DNA from: Monosporascus cannonballus
Taxonomy: Eukaryota; Ascomycota; Sordariomycetes; Xylariales
Assembly: GCA_004154925.1 (NCBI GenBank)
Contig: QJNS01000132.1
Location: 124,001 to 188,000 of the forward strand
DNA: 64,000 bases
Direction of reading: 5' to 3'
Shown here: positions 38,924-50,010 of the stretch, one piece after another
Numbering within the stretch: the stretch's first letter is position 1
Layout of the letters: every line of letters begins with the position of its first letter
Program-made: the position numbers and the translations under genes
Notes under the pieces: model-generated
What the model saw: only the letters and a program-made list of their open reading frames with translations
The model's database searches: none
What the model was told of the DNA's origin: nothing

Positions 38924-39487
38924 CTAGATGCTTTCACTGACACTGTCTCGGTGAATGGGCACTAGAGCTGTGAAAACCCCGAGTAGTATAGTTCCTCCTT
39001 CAATAGAATGATAGTTTTCGACAGCTGCAAGATGGACCATCATATCAAATGGCATTTCCAAGCCCGATCCCCACTGTCGCCAAGTGAGATACCACGCAAC
39101 AACTCCAGAGTGGAAGAGGTGCGTCCAACAGTAAGTGCTTGGTCCGGTGTCATCGGATGAAGAACCATACAGCAGCTCAAGAATATGCCCTAGGAGCTGC
39201 GGCTCAGCACCTTCAATTTGGATATCCTTGATAATTTTCGAGATCTGAATCTTGTCGGTTTGGGCCGTGGTCGTGCCGTTTGGATGTGGCCTCACTCCTG
39301 CACAAACACAGGTCATTGATTCGATAAATGACTGTGTATCGTAATATGTGCTCTCTAAGCAAACGAGGCCGACGGTACCGCCTGTATAGTCGCTTGCAAA
39401 ATGCACAATAAGGTTTTTCGGCGATGGACACCAGGTTGCTCTGTCGGAATCCGGGGTTTCCGGCAAATCAAACCCCTTATGAAACAC
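38924..39487 (-). CDS. orphan fungal protein, 187 aa
   Basis: A single open frame starting MFHKGFDLPETPDSD. It is GC-balanced with no RIP damage. No signal peptide or membrane helix is evident; a central region has VGLVCLESTYYDTQSF and the C-terminal half a Trp-rich stretch (WTHLFHSGVVAWYLTWRQW). I do not recognise the family. It lies 387 bp downstream of the subtilisin gene on the same strand and could be a neighbour of the same immune locus. The 3' end may include a further exon, because the in-frame stop is followed closely by an intron-like donor. Confidence 0.5.
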   Translation of the reverse strand: MFHKGFDLPETPDSDRATWCPSPKNLIVHFASDYTGGTVGLVCLESTYYDTQSFIESMTCVCAGVRPHPNGTTTAQTDKIQISKIIKDIQIEGAEPQLLGHILELLYGSSSDDTGPSTYCWTHLFHSGVVAWYLTWRQWGSGLEMPFDMMVHLAAVENYHSIEGGTILLGVFTALVPIHRDSVSESI

Positions 39488-39496
39488 CTTTCATAC

Positions 39497-39531
39497 ACTT
39501 CCGTTATCCATCCTTGAATAATAACGGAAGT
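39497..39531. repeat. inverted repeat upstream of the orphan gene
   Basis: ACTTCCGTTAT (39497-39507) and ATAACGGAAGT (39521-39531) are perfect 11-bp inverted copies with a 13-bp loop, just before the start of the 38924-39487 gene. It could be a dimeric protein-binding site. Confidence 0.5.
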
Positions 39532-39721
39532 AATGGATTAACAACCAATCTGCTTAAATCATAAGGTTATTCACGAATATATATAGCCCAACATCCCCCA
39601 GGCTGTTGCAAGAAGTCCATAGCTTTGATATAGCATCAACATACACACCTTGAGATCTTCCCTATTCTTCATTGAGACCTTCCCCATATACTTTTGCTGG
39701 CAAAAGTCTCCTCGCGTCCTT

Positions 39722-39752
39722 CAGGGTAGCCTCACCTTCTGTCGCCAATTCT
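39722..39752 (+). repeat. short fragment of the copia LTR end
   Basis: CAGGGTAGCCTCACCTTCTG plus TC..CAATTC is the inverse of the left end of the copia LTR at 42616-42655, differing at only a few positions, and it is not RIP-mutated. The rest of the LTR is absent. Confidence 0.5.
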
Positions 39753-39874
39753 TACATGCTCCTCTTACGATATATGTTACTTAATGTGCCCTATCTGTCA
39801 ATAGCCACGGCTGGAGAAACATTCGAACACCAGTTGTAAAACAACCGACCAGTTCGCATTCAAAACTTGATCAC
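39753..39874. other. 3' flank of the subtilisin gene
   Basis: Short GC-balanced spacer; no motif I can assign. Confidence 0.4.
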
Positions 39875-42615
39875 TCACCCCATCCCAATAATAAATTCGA
39901 GGATCTTACAAATATTCTTCGGATCACCCTGGTCCATATCCTTCAGACCTTCCCATTTGCCCTTAAGTGCTATGTCCCATAAAGACCAGGGCTGAACGTA
40001 ATGACAATACCCAGTCTGAGCAGACATAGCGGCGAAGATCTTCTTCACCCCATCATGAGAGAAGAAGCGATCTCTTCTCCGCTTCGGCATACACAGCTTT
40101 TGCTTCGCAAATTCCAAAACATTGGCGGCGATCCCAGCCGCGATGGGCGTTGCGAAAGACGTCCCGGAGATGTAACGGTGTTCCCACTCCCCTGGTTTGT
40201 CGTCACACGGCCACTTGATATCTCGGCCTAAAGTGGCAAAAATCATGTCATTTGGGTTGCGGCCGAGTGGAGGATTGAAATTCGCAGGAGATCCTAGCCA
40301 GTCCGTCGCATGAATCGCAATGATACCGGGCTTTCGAGCTGGCCAGGCTTTCGGCCTGTTGCCACCCCTGTTATGCCCTGCTGCCGCGAAGATGATCTTC
40401 CCTGAGGCATCTTTACATTCTGGATCCAGGGCATGGTGGAGCGCCTGATCGATACTGTCATCTTCGTCCGCAAGCGCCAACGACATGGTGATAATGTCAA
40501 CTCTCCAGTCTTGGACCGCATAATTGATAGCCTGTAAGTGTCGTATGAGTTCTGTAATGATATTGTCTTAAAGAGAGCGGCAAGGAGGGAGAGAGGTAAT
40601 CAACCCACATTCGCAATGTGGAATAGCTCACGCTTCGGAATCCACCTCGCGTTGGAGACTTTGGCAATATAGAGCTCGGCTTCTGGGGCTACACGTAACA
40701 GCAGATCGGCAACCATGGTGCCGTGACCAATTTCATCAAGCCAGTCCTTGTGATTGTGCGATGCGAAGTTGCGGCAGTCTACTATTCTTTTCGCTTCAAG
40801 ATAACCGTCAATGCGTGTATCATCTTTTCTAACTCCACTATCGATGACGGCCACTCGAATCCTCCCAGTCTCGGACTTTGACGTGGTTGCACCTCCGGCG
40901 GATTCCGGGCGGCAAATATGTTTCTCCGTGTATTTGTTCATTTCCTTCCAGAACTCAGCGTCTCGGGAACTATTGAAACAATTGTTAATCGGAACAAGGA
41001 GATTATCCATAATTTTATTCTTAGAGTGGGATGTACCTCTCGCTCCGTGGTTTATCGTGGACGTCTTCGTCTTCATCGTAAATGGATACTAATTGGCAAT
41101 TGGCGTCTGGAGCGGCGTCCTCTGCAGCCCTGGTTGAACCACTCGACGAGATGGGTCTGGGCGGATCAGGGTGTCCATGATATGCATCAAGAGGCAGTAC
41201 AATCTTTTGGAAAATGTAGGCTTGAAACTTGCCGGGATTGCAGTGATCACGGCTCTCGTCTAGACCGGCGCTATCCAAACACGCGTTGACTGCGTCAGCG
41301 AAATATTTATCACATGGCCTGAAGTAGTCTTTAGCAAATGCCGAGAGAGACGAGCGAAACTTTTCTTTGTCCGTCTGCCTCAGGGATTCAAGGTTGTGGG
41401 GAAGGCTTTCCCACCGGTGTATCTCAATGAGAAGCTGGGCGAAATCCAGTAGCTGAGGCTCGCAGCGTAATTCATTGTCAGAGTCGTCACCAGCCATGCT
41501 TGCCAAGTCGTTTCGAAGGTGCCAGGAAAGGTAGGGATTGGTTTTGTCGAGTATTTTGTGAGTACCAGGGTCTTCGAGGAAGAGTATTCCCGAATTCCTG
41601 TCTTTCGAGTACCATCTCAGGCTTCTCCACCCGTCGTGAGATAGCTGGAGTAGAGACAGAGCTAGTATCAAGCATAGCTGATCCCTCTCTTTTGGGAGGA
41701 AATCTTGGGAGTTGTCCGGACCTTGCGTCCTGTTCCTCGATCCTCCCCTGAGCAACGCCTGCAAGGAAACTTTGGGAGACCTCCAATACTTAAGCTCATG
41801 ACAATGATCTAACTGAACTGGCCCTAACCGGTCGTCTTCCGCAGCTTTGGCCGTCATTATGGATTCCGACGTCCCGATCTCCTCGGGGAGCAATAGATTC
41901 AAGTTGGTATTCTTGTCTTTGGCATCCTGGATAATTTTACACCCGTATTGTAGGCTGCTCTTCAAACTCCTGTCGACGTGGATAATATCAGCAACACTCC
42001 CGAGGTACATGTACGGGGTAAGGGAACGGTGAACTCATAACATACTTCGAAATAACACACCTGCTCTCTAGCAAGTGAATCGGCTCCCAATCGTGGCGAG
42101 TCGACAAGTAGAGATCGAAGAAGTAACGTGAATCAATATCAATCTGATTAATAAAACCAGCTAATTTCAGTCTGGCGAGGTGGGTAGCTTTGCAGTCGCA
42201 GCGATCAAATTGTCGAACGAGACCCTTGAAAAGGGCCCGCAAGCACTTGCGAAGGCTTTCCTGTAACATCTCACGAGCATCGAGTTTGGAATCGACGAAA
42301 CCCCTATCTATTTCTAGATCCGATTCCGATGTGGACTGGTCCGTCGTCTCGTGCCTCCCAATCGCCCTTTCAATCGCTTCCCCAGCATCTCGGGCTATTG
42401 TAATAGCGTCACTATCATCCAGAGCCCCTCTAGAGCGAGAAACTGTCGAGAGTGACCTTGTGGTCATTCTTTGAACCTCCTCGATGCTATTGCCAATGTG
42501 TTCTTGAGTAGCCTCGGGTACGCCGTCACCATCGTTCCAATACTCCCGCGTCAGGCCTAATCCCAAGACGTCGACCGCGGCAAATACTGCGTAATTGTTT
42601 ATGGCCACATCGCGT
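39875..42615 (-). CDS. DUF7580-subtilisin (S8) effector-type protein, 5'-truncated
   Basis: Four exons are supported by GT..AG ends and phase: 42615-42046, 41996-41037, 40969-40609, 40531-39875 (introns 49, 67 and 77 nt), giving 848 residues. Residues about 1-500 are helical and contain LALSLLQLSHDGWRSLRWYS ... PYLSWHL, resembling DUF7580. Residues about 545-800 form a subtilisin domain with the complete triad: Asp553 (AVIDSG), His592 (GHGTMVADLL), Ser755 (SGTSFATPIAAG), and an Asn in AAAGHN. The frame has no ATG before the copia LTR at 42616 and stays open into it, so the true N-terminus is missing. Proteins of this architecture are encoded beside or fused to fungal NOD-like receptors, where the protease is thought to be the effector; that role is inference here. 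Confidence 0.8.
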
Positions 42616-42957
42616 TCTAGGAATTGAGACAGAAGGTGAGGCTACCCTGCAAAGATTTGTATGGAAAACGTTCAGGGGAGACTCAAGGTATGTCGCAGAA
42701 GATAGAATTGTCTATATTCAAGCTATAGAAGCCCAACAACAGCTGGGGAAATTCAGGGCTATATATATGTGTGAAAGAATGGCTTATTAAGCTTTATCAT
42801 TCCATTATTAATCAATATTTTTCATTATTAATCAAATGGAAAGCTTTAAAAGATTTTGGAAAACTTTTGGAAATCTTACGAATTCTTTTGCCATCTTCGC
42901 CACCTCGAATAGGGATAGACCCACTTTTCCGGAATTAAAAAATTCCGAATTCCTAGA
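42616..42957 (-). repeat. 3' LTR of copia
   Basis: 342 bp, with perfect 10-bp inverted ends TCTAGGAATT and AATTCCTAGA rather than TG..CA. It aligns without gaps to 54770-55111. It is less mutated than its partner. Confidence 0.82.
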
Positions 42958-43316
42958 GCCCCTTTTAAGGTGTATATATTTATTTATTTAAAAATATACA
43001 TAACTTATAAGATAGAAATAGAAAGTAGTTCGATATATAATATTTACATCTATTTTATAAGAATATATAGGTAGCTTTATATATATATTTATATATACCT
43101 TTTCAAAGGCGTATAAATAATTCGATATATGGTATTTATGTCTACTTATTATCGTTATTTATTGTTATTAAGTGGTAAAACCTTCAAGTTAAAATATTTA
43201 CTTCGGATATTATTATATACTGATAATATTAAGTTTTGTTATAAGGTTATTTTGTATACCTTTATCTAAGGGCTTTGTTAGTATATTAACGAGTTGCTTT
43301 TTGGTATATATGTAAT

Positions 43317-43707
43317 TGTTATGACCTAACGGGTTGCGGCCTCAGAAAACGGTCGTAACGGTAACTAAGCCATGTGGGTCGAGTCACGTGATGGCTCGAC
43401 AGGATCGATCGTAAAGCCTTTGGAGCCGGGCTCGACAAAATCGATCGTAAAGCCTTTAAAACCGGGCTTAACAGGATAAAAAAATTAAGTATAAAAACAT
43501 TTATTATTTTCATAATTTAAATAATATTAACTTGTAATACTTATTAATACCAAATGTTTGCATTATAATATCGTTATCTAAAATATCTTTAATATTACGA
43601 AACGTAATACGTTATTATATTTATTACTTAAATTCCTACGATATTCCTGCTAACATAAACCCGTCGACTTAAGGTTTAATAATTGGTTAAACCGTTTAAC
43701 CGTTATA
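43317..43707 (+). repeat. 5' LTR of gypsy copy 4
   Basis: 391 bp. It contains two tandem 36-bp units (43405-43440 and 43441-43476, each starting TCGATCGTAAAGCCTTT), where the 3' LTR has one; this accounts exactly for the 36-bp length difference. The first 120 bp are nearly free of RIP. Confidence 0.9.
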
Positions 43708-46700
43708 CGTTATAAGCTTTTATTCAGTAATACCGTTAAACTTTAAATAATATTCAATACTGTTAAAATATCGACTAGCACTTAAGAAACCTTTATTTAG
43801 CAGTTTTAAGCTCGAATTCGGAAACTGGAAAAAAAATCCGACAATTTAGGGCTACGCCATTTGCCCAACCCTTTTTCGCCCGCATAAAGCCAAAAAACCC
43901 AAAACCTTATAATGGAAAAGGTAACCTTTTAAACCTTTTTAATTTAAGCACAAATTTATTTTCGCTTTTTAAATCTTAATAATTTAGCGGATATAATCCT
44001 AATAGTAAAAATATACCTAACAAGAAATGCGGTTAATTAATTTAAGCTTATTATAAAAAAGTTTTTAAAAGTAAAAAAAGTAAATAAAAAAACTTTATTA
44101 ATAAAATCTTTTTAATTTATACCAATTTTAAAAACAAAGTACGCGATAATTTCGGTAATCCGGATAAAAAACGATTAACGGTTTAATAATTTTTATAACT
44201 TCGACAAAAAAAACTTATATCCAAATACGCCATAACCTTCAAAAATTTTGCGGCTAAAACAGGATAAGAAAATAACGAAATTAACGCTTTTATTAATATG
44301 TTTTATAAAAAGTTAAAAGATAATATAAAAAATAAGATTATTCCGATTAAACGATTAATTGCTTTGGACCGGTATATTGCAAAAATAATTAAGATTAATA
44401 ATCGACAATTTGAAAAACGATAAAAAAAGAAAAAATAATATGCCCTATATTCGGAATATAACAAGTTTAACCAGGGAAAAAAAACGCACCCCTTATTTCT
44501 TATAAAACGACGCCAAGACTTATGGAATTCGGCGTTATTTATAAACAGGATTAAAGCCAGATTAAATACTTTAATTACGGCAAAATAGGACATAAAGTTT
44601 ACAAATGCAAAAAACCCAAAAAGTTACGACAAAATAATTAGATCTTTATACCGGAAAAACAATCCAGAAATAATTAAGAAAACGATAACAAAGTTATTAA
44701 CATAATCCAAGCCAAATATATATTAGGCTTACGACAAAAGGTCCAACCGGGACCATTATAACAAAAAATTTAACGAAAAATACGAAAAGCCAAAAAGTTG
44801 ATTCGATAGATATCGTAAACATAGCAAAAAACGTTATAAGGATAATTATACGAATACCGGGATTAAACAAAAGAACTTTATCCCGGAATATTTAATCGAT
44901 ACGGTAAAATATACGCTATATATTGTCGACGACGAGAATATCCTAATTACGAAAAATAAAAACAACATATTTACGTACGAATTACCCGAATGTATTATAA
45001 AAGATTCGATTTTCCAAACCGTATTAGGCATAATAAAAATAATAAATAATAATATCGATAATTTCGAACCATAAACTTAGAAAATATCTAATAATTGGCC
45101 GAAATAAAGAGTTGGCTTAAAAATATAATATTTGCAAAAAAACCCCTTTTGTTATTATGGATAATATAACCACCAAACGGAAAAGGAATTAATCCAGCGT
45201 ACGGTAAAAAACCATTATTAGAAAGTTATTACGGACCTTTATTTTTAATTAATATTTATTACGGATTTCCAAAAAAATGCTATTAAAAAATACGCTAATT
45301 TATAAAAAATCTCTGGAATAACAGCCAAAATAACGTATAATAAGATATAATCGCAAACATAAAAAAACAATTTATTCGATAAGAAAAAAAACTGCAAAAA
45401 AACCGAGAATAATTAATACGGTTCGAAGGAACAGTACGCCGATAACAATAATAAATATAACAGCTTAACGCGTTATATATAGAAACATAAATAAAATTCG
45501 ACAAATTTGAATAAAAGTTAAAAAAAAAAGTTACTTATAAAAAGCTGCAAAGTAATAAAACCTAAAGAAATTAAAAAAAACTCCTAAAAAAAGCTTCAAA
45601 CGCAACGATAAAAAACGTTAACGACCTTATTACTTTGGATATACGAATAAGAACGTATTAGTATACCGTAATAATGGACTGCGGAATTCTAAGCGGAAAT
45701 TATATTACATTAAATATAATTAATAAGTTTAAACTATTATGGACATATAAGTTAAAACTTTATACAGCGACGAATGCCGAAAGTTAAAAATTCGTTTACG
45801 ATAACGGAAAAATTATACGCAAAATTAATTACTTCGAGATTTTTATCAAAGGATAATATTAAAGGGTTAATTTCGATATCGTTTTATTCGGGATTTACGA
45901 TATAATTTTAGGATTACTATAAATATGCCAGTACGGAATTTTAATTAATAAAAGGATTAGCCAAGTAAAATTTGCCTTATATCCTATTATTAGATAAAAA
46001 AAGAAAAAATTAAAATTTTAATATTGGATTAATAATAATAATAAATACAGGCATAAAAATACGACAAATACTTTATTACCCAAAAAAATAAAATACAAAA
46101 AAGAAAACGAATATTAAAGAAAAATACGACGTATTATTATTATTATTAAAACGAAATTAAAGTAATTAAATAACGATTTAAAATAACAAAAACAATAACT
46201 TAAAGAATTAAAAATCTAATTAATATGTTATTATAATATTATAGATATAAGTAGCTTTTTAAAAAGGAACTTGATACGAAATTACCAGAATATAGCGAAT
46301 AAAATTATGAAATAATTCTTAAAAAAGAATCTTCGACAAAGTTTTACCTTATTTATAACTTTAACGGAAACAAATTACGTACTTTTAAAAAATATTTGGG
46401 AAATCGGTTATAAAAAGGATAAATTCGACCTTTAAAATTATTAACAAAATACCTTATATTTTTCGTACCTAAAAAGAATAGGAAGTTACGATTTATGGTT
46501 AACTATCGATAATTAAACGATATTATTATTAAAAATTAAATATTATTATTTTTAATTACAGAAATAAAAAACCAACTTTACGGAACCAAATAATTCATAA
46601 AATTCGATTTCAAAAATAAATATAACCTTATTAAAATCAAAAAAATACGAATAAAAAATAATTTTTAAAATAAAATACGGATTATTTAAGTATTTGGTTA

Positions 46701-49104
46701 TACTAATAGGACTTACGAACGTATTAATAACTTTTCAACAAATAGTTAATTACATATTACGAAAATATTTCGATATTTTCGTCGTTTATTATCTCGGTAA
46801 TATTTTTATTTTTTCGGAAATAAAAAAAATATACATAAGATATGTTTATAAAATTCTTTAAGCTTTATAAAACGTAAGGTTACTTATTAACGCGGAAAAA
46901 AATCAATTCTATATATAGGAAATGAAATATCTGAAATATATTATTACCTTAGGACATATTAGAATAAATTCCAAGAAAACCGTTATAATTATAAAATAAC
47001 AAGCGCTAACGATAATTAAAAAAGTACAGGCATTCCTTGGATTCGCCAACTATTACAAGAAATTTATTCGAAATTTTAGCAAAATAATTATACCCCTAAC
47101 GAATTTCACAAAAAAAAAAATTCAAATAAACGCCAAATATAAAAAAGGCATTTTAGAATATTAAAGATATAATTATTAATAAGTTAATATTAATTATGTA
47201 CGATTTAAACCGCTCTATTAAACTAAAAACCGATATTTCGGATTATATATTAAACCTAATAATTGGATAACGAAATAATTAAAGCAAATTATACCTTATT
47301 ATATTTTTTTCATATAAGTTGAAAAAAGCCGAATTTAATTACGGTATTCTAAATAAAAAGTTTATGGCCATTATTATGGCATTTCGGAAATTTAGGCATT
47401 TCCTAAAGAAAAACTTGTATCAAATTAAGGTTTATACGGATTATTAAAATTTTACCCGATTTATTACAACTAAAGAACATACAGGACGACAATTTCGATA
47501 TGCAAAAAAATTGGCGAATTTCGATTTTGTTATTATCTATAAAAAATCAAAAAACGGTAAAGCAAATACTGTAAGCAAGTAACCAAATTTCGAAAAGAAA
47601 TTAATTAAAATTAGCTATATAATTTTTGATATTATTATAAAAGGATATTTACGTTTATAACAAATTGTAACGATTCGGGCAGTACATTTCGATATATATT
47701 AAAAAATTCAGCAGTATAACGATAATTTCCCAAAAAAAGGAAAAAAGGAACAAAATATAAATTCCAGAAAAATATCCAAAAAATCTGGTACGAAAAATAT
47801 ATAAATATTAATTATACGAATATCCAAGGATTTACAAAACCTTAAAATAACTTTAACGTATATATTTTTTTCCTAAAATAAAATTAACGGTACAAAAAAT
47901 CATACGGCAATATAATATTTACGCCAAAGCAAAGGTTCGACGACATAAGCTATACGGAAAACTACAGCTATTATTAATTGTAAAACAACTATAATATTTA
48001 GTTATATTTAATTTTATTACCAAACTTCCTATATTAAAAGATTTAGTTACGGGAATATATTACGACAGTATTTTCGTAATTGTCGATCGATTTACGAAAT
48101 TTTCCTATATTTTACTATATTACGAAAATACAAATATCGAATAACTGGCATATATTTTTTTAAATATATTTTTAACATATACGGATTATTAATAAAAATT
48201 ATATTAAATAAAAAATCGATATTCGCATTTAAGTTTTAACAAAGCCTTATAATATAAATCGGCTTAAATTATAAGTTATTTAGCATATTTAAACCTTAAA
48301 CGGATAAATAAACAAAACGAATAAATCAAAGTTTAAAAACCTATTTACAATATTATATTAATTACGAACAAAATAATTAAATTAAAAAATTACCGATTAT
48401 TTAATTAATTTATAATACCAGTTATTACGAAAATATTAAAATAATACCTACAAATGCAAATTTTGGTTTTATTTTACAAATTTACAGAAAAGTACGCGAT
48501 AACGGTCCAATTAATATTAAAATAATTTTTATATCAAAAAGAATTACGATAACTATATTTAAAAATAAAAACGGAATTAGAATTCGTAAGGAATTAAATA
48601 AATAAATATTATAATCAAAAAAGGTTAAAAGGATTAATTTTCGAAAAAAGGGAAATAGTTTTCCTTGCCATTAAAATATTTAAATAAAATAACCTAGCAG
48701 AAAATTCGATTTTAAATATATTGGTTTATATAAAATTTTCAAAAAAATCTTAAAAAACAATTACTAATTAAAATTTCCACTTAAAATCAAATTTTATCCA
48801 ATTTTTTATGTTTCCTTATTCGAATTAATAATAAATATAATCAAAATGCATACGGCATAAAATAACGTAAAAATAAAAGACAAATAAACATACGAAATAA
48901 AAAAAAATACTTAATATGCGAAAACAAAACGGACTTACCTAGTATTTGATCAAATAGAAAAAACATTCAAATTTCGAAAACATCTGAAAGCCTGTCAAAA
49001 ACCTTATTAACGCCTAACGCCTATTAAAAATTTTTTACTAATAACGCCGAAATCGGCAGGATTAAAAGTTCCCTAATTAATAAATAACTAATTTATAAAT
49101 TCCA

Positions 49105-49505
49105 AATTGGACCAGTCGAAAGGAAAAACGGCCTCCGTTATAATGGCCTTGGCGGCCTCCAGTTCGACCTGTTTTTCTCGACGTTCCAACTTATCCAACT
49201 CCTTCAGGAACCGAAACCCACGAAATAATATACGTATTATACGATCGGCTTATAATTTTTTTTGTTTTCGAAAACGACGAACTTTGGTTTACGTTTGCTT
49301 TATTTTTTCTTCGGCTTTTTTAAGTTTTATTTTAACCTTAAAATAATTAAAAATAAGTTTTTTAAGTTAAAAAATAAAAAGGCCGTTAACGTTATAAAGG
49401 CCTTAATTCCGCATTACGCATTTTTTATACCTAAAAAAATCCGATAAAAAATACGATAAGATAATAACTTATAACGAATATAATAAAAATATACTGGCAT
49501 ATTTA
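49105..49505 (-). pseudogene. antisense coiled-coil ORF relic in gypsy copy 4
   Basis: On the minus strand 49215-49110 reads FLKELDKLERREKQVELEAA, followed by an FPFDWS end, corresponding to LDELKK.ERREQKQLE of copy 3 and FNWSI of copy 2. Upstream, near 49490, MPVYFYYIRYK may be the decayed zinc cluster, but the spacing is lost and indels are likely. The coiled-coil block is the least mutated part of this element. Confidence 0.5.
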
Positions 49506-49655
49506 TTGTTGGAAAAGTAATTAATTTAAGCAAATTATTTCGCTTTTTCGTTTTTTTATTAATCGATTTTTTAATACGACCTAACATAATAACGGAAGAA
49601 AAACTTACAAAAAAAAAGAAATCTTCGAAACAAAAATTATGGAAAGGAAAGATCG

Positions 49656-50010
49656 TATTATGACTTAACGGGTTGCGGCCTCAGAAAACTGTCGTAACGG
49701 TAACTAAGCCATATAGGTCGAATTACGTAATGGCTCGATAGGATTGATCGTAAAGCCTTTAAAGCCGGGCTTAATAGGATAAAAGAATTAAGTATAAAGA
49801 TATTTATTATTTCCATAATCTAAATAACATCAGTTTGCAATATTTATTAATACCAAATATTTGTACTATAATATCGTTACCCAAAGCACTTTTGGTATTA
49901 CGAGACGTAATACGTTACTGTATTTATTGCTCAGATTTCCACGATACTTCTGCTAACATAAACCCGTCGACTTAAGGTTTAATAGTTGGTTAAACCGCCT
50001 AGCCGTCACA
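49656..50010 (+). repeat. 3' LTR of gypsy copy 4
   Basis: 355 bp, from TATTATGACT to CCGTCACA. Single 36-bp unit. Palindrome GTATTACG-AGA-CGTAATAC intact at 49895-49913. Confidence 0.9.

Larger units (their letters stand above)
43317..50010 (+). mobile_element. full-length Ty3/gypsy chromovirus copy 4, nested in copia
   Basis: A 6.7-kb plus-strand element flanked by GTAAT (43312-43316) and GTGAT (50011-50015), a 5-bp duplication with one G-to-A change. In order: Gag zinc knuckle at 44573-44614 (YFNYGKIGHKVYKCK), reverse transcriptase about 46380-47100 with YLGN at the YLDD position, RNase H about 47190-47460 (TDISDYIL, KLKKAEFNYGILNKK), integrase core about 47990-48320 (IYYDSIFVIVDRFTKF), chromodomain about 48935-49010. 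It interrupts the copia RNase H region. Stops are frequent. The stretch 49105-49215 is unusually well preserved. Confidence 0.92.

Noticed and set aside
42190..42474. Plus-strand frame opposite subtilisin exon 1
   Set aside because: Shadow of the minus-strand exon; Ser/Arg-rich with no domain.
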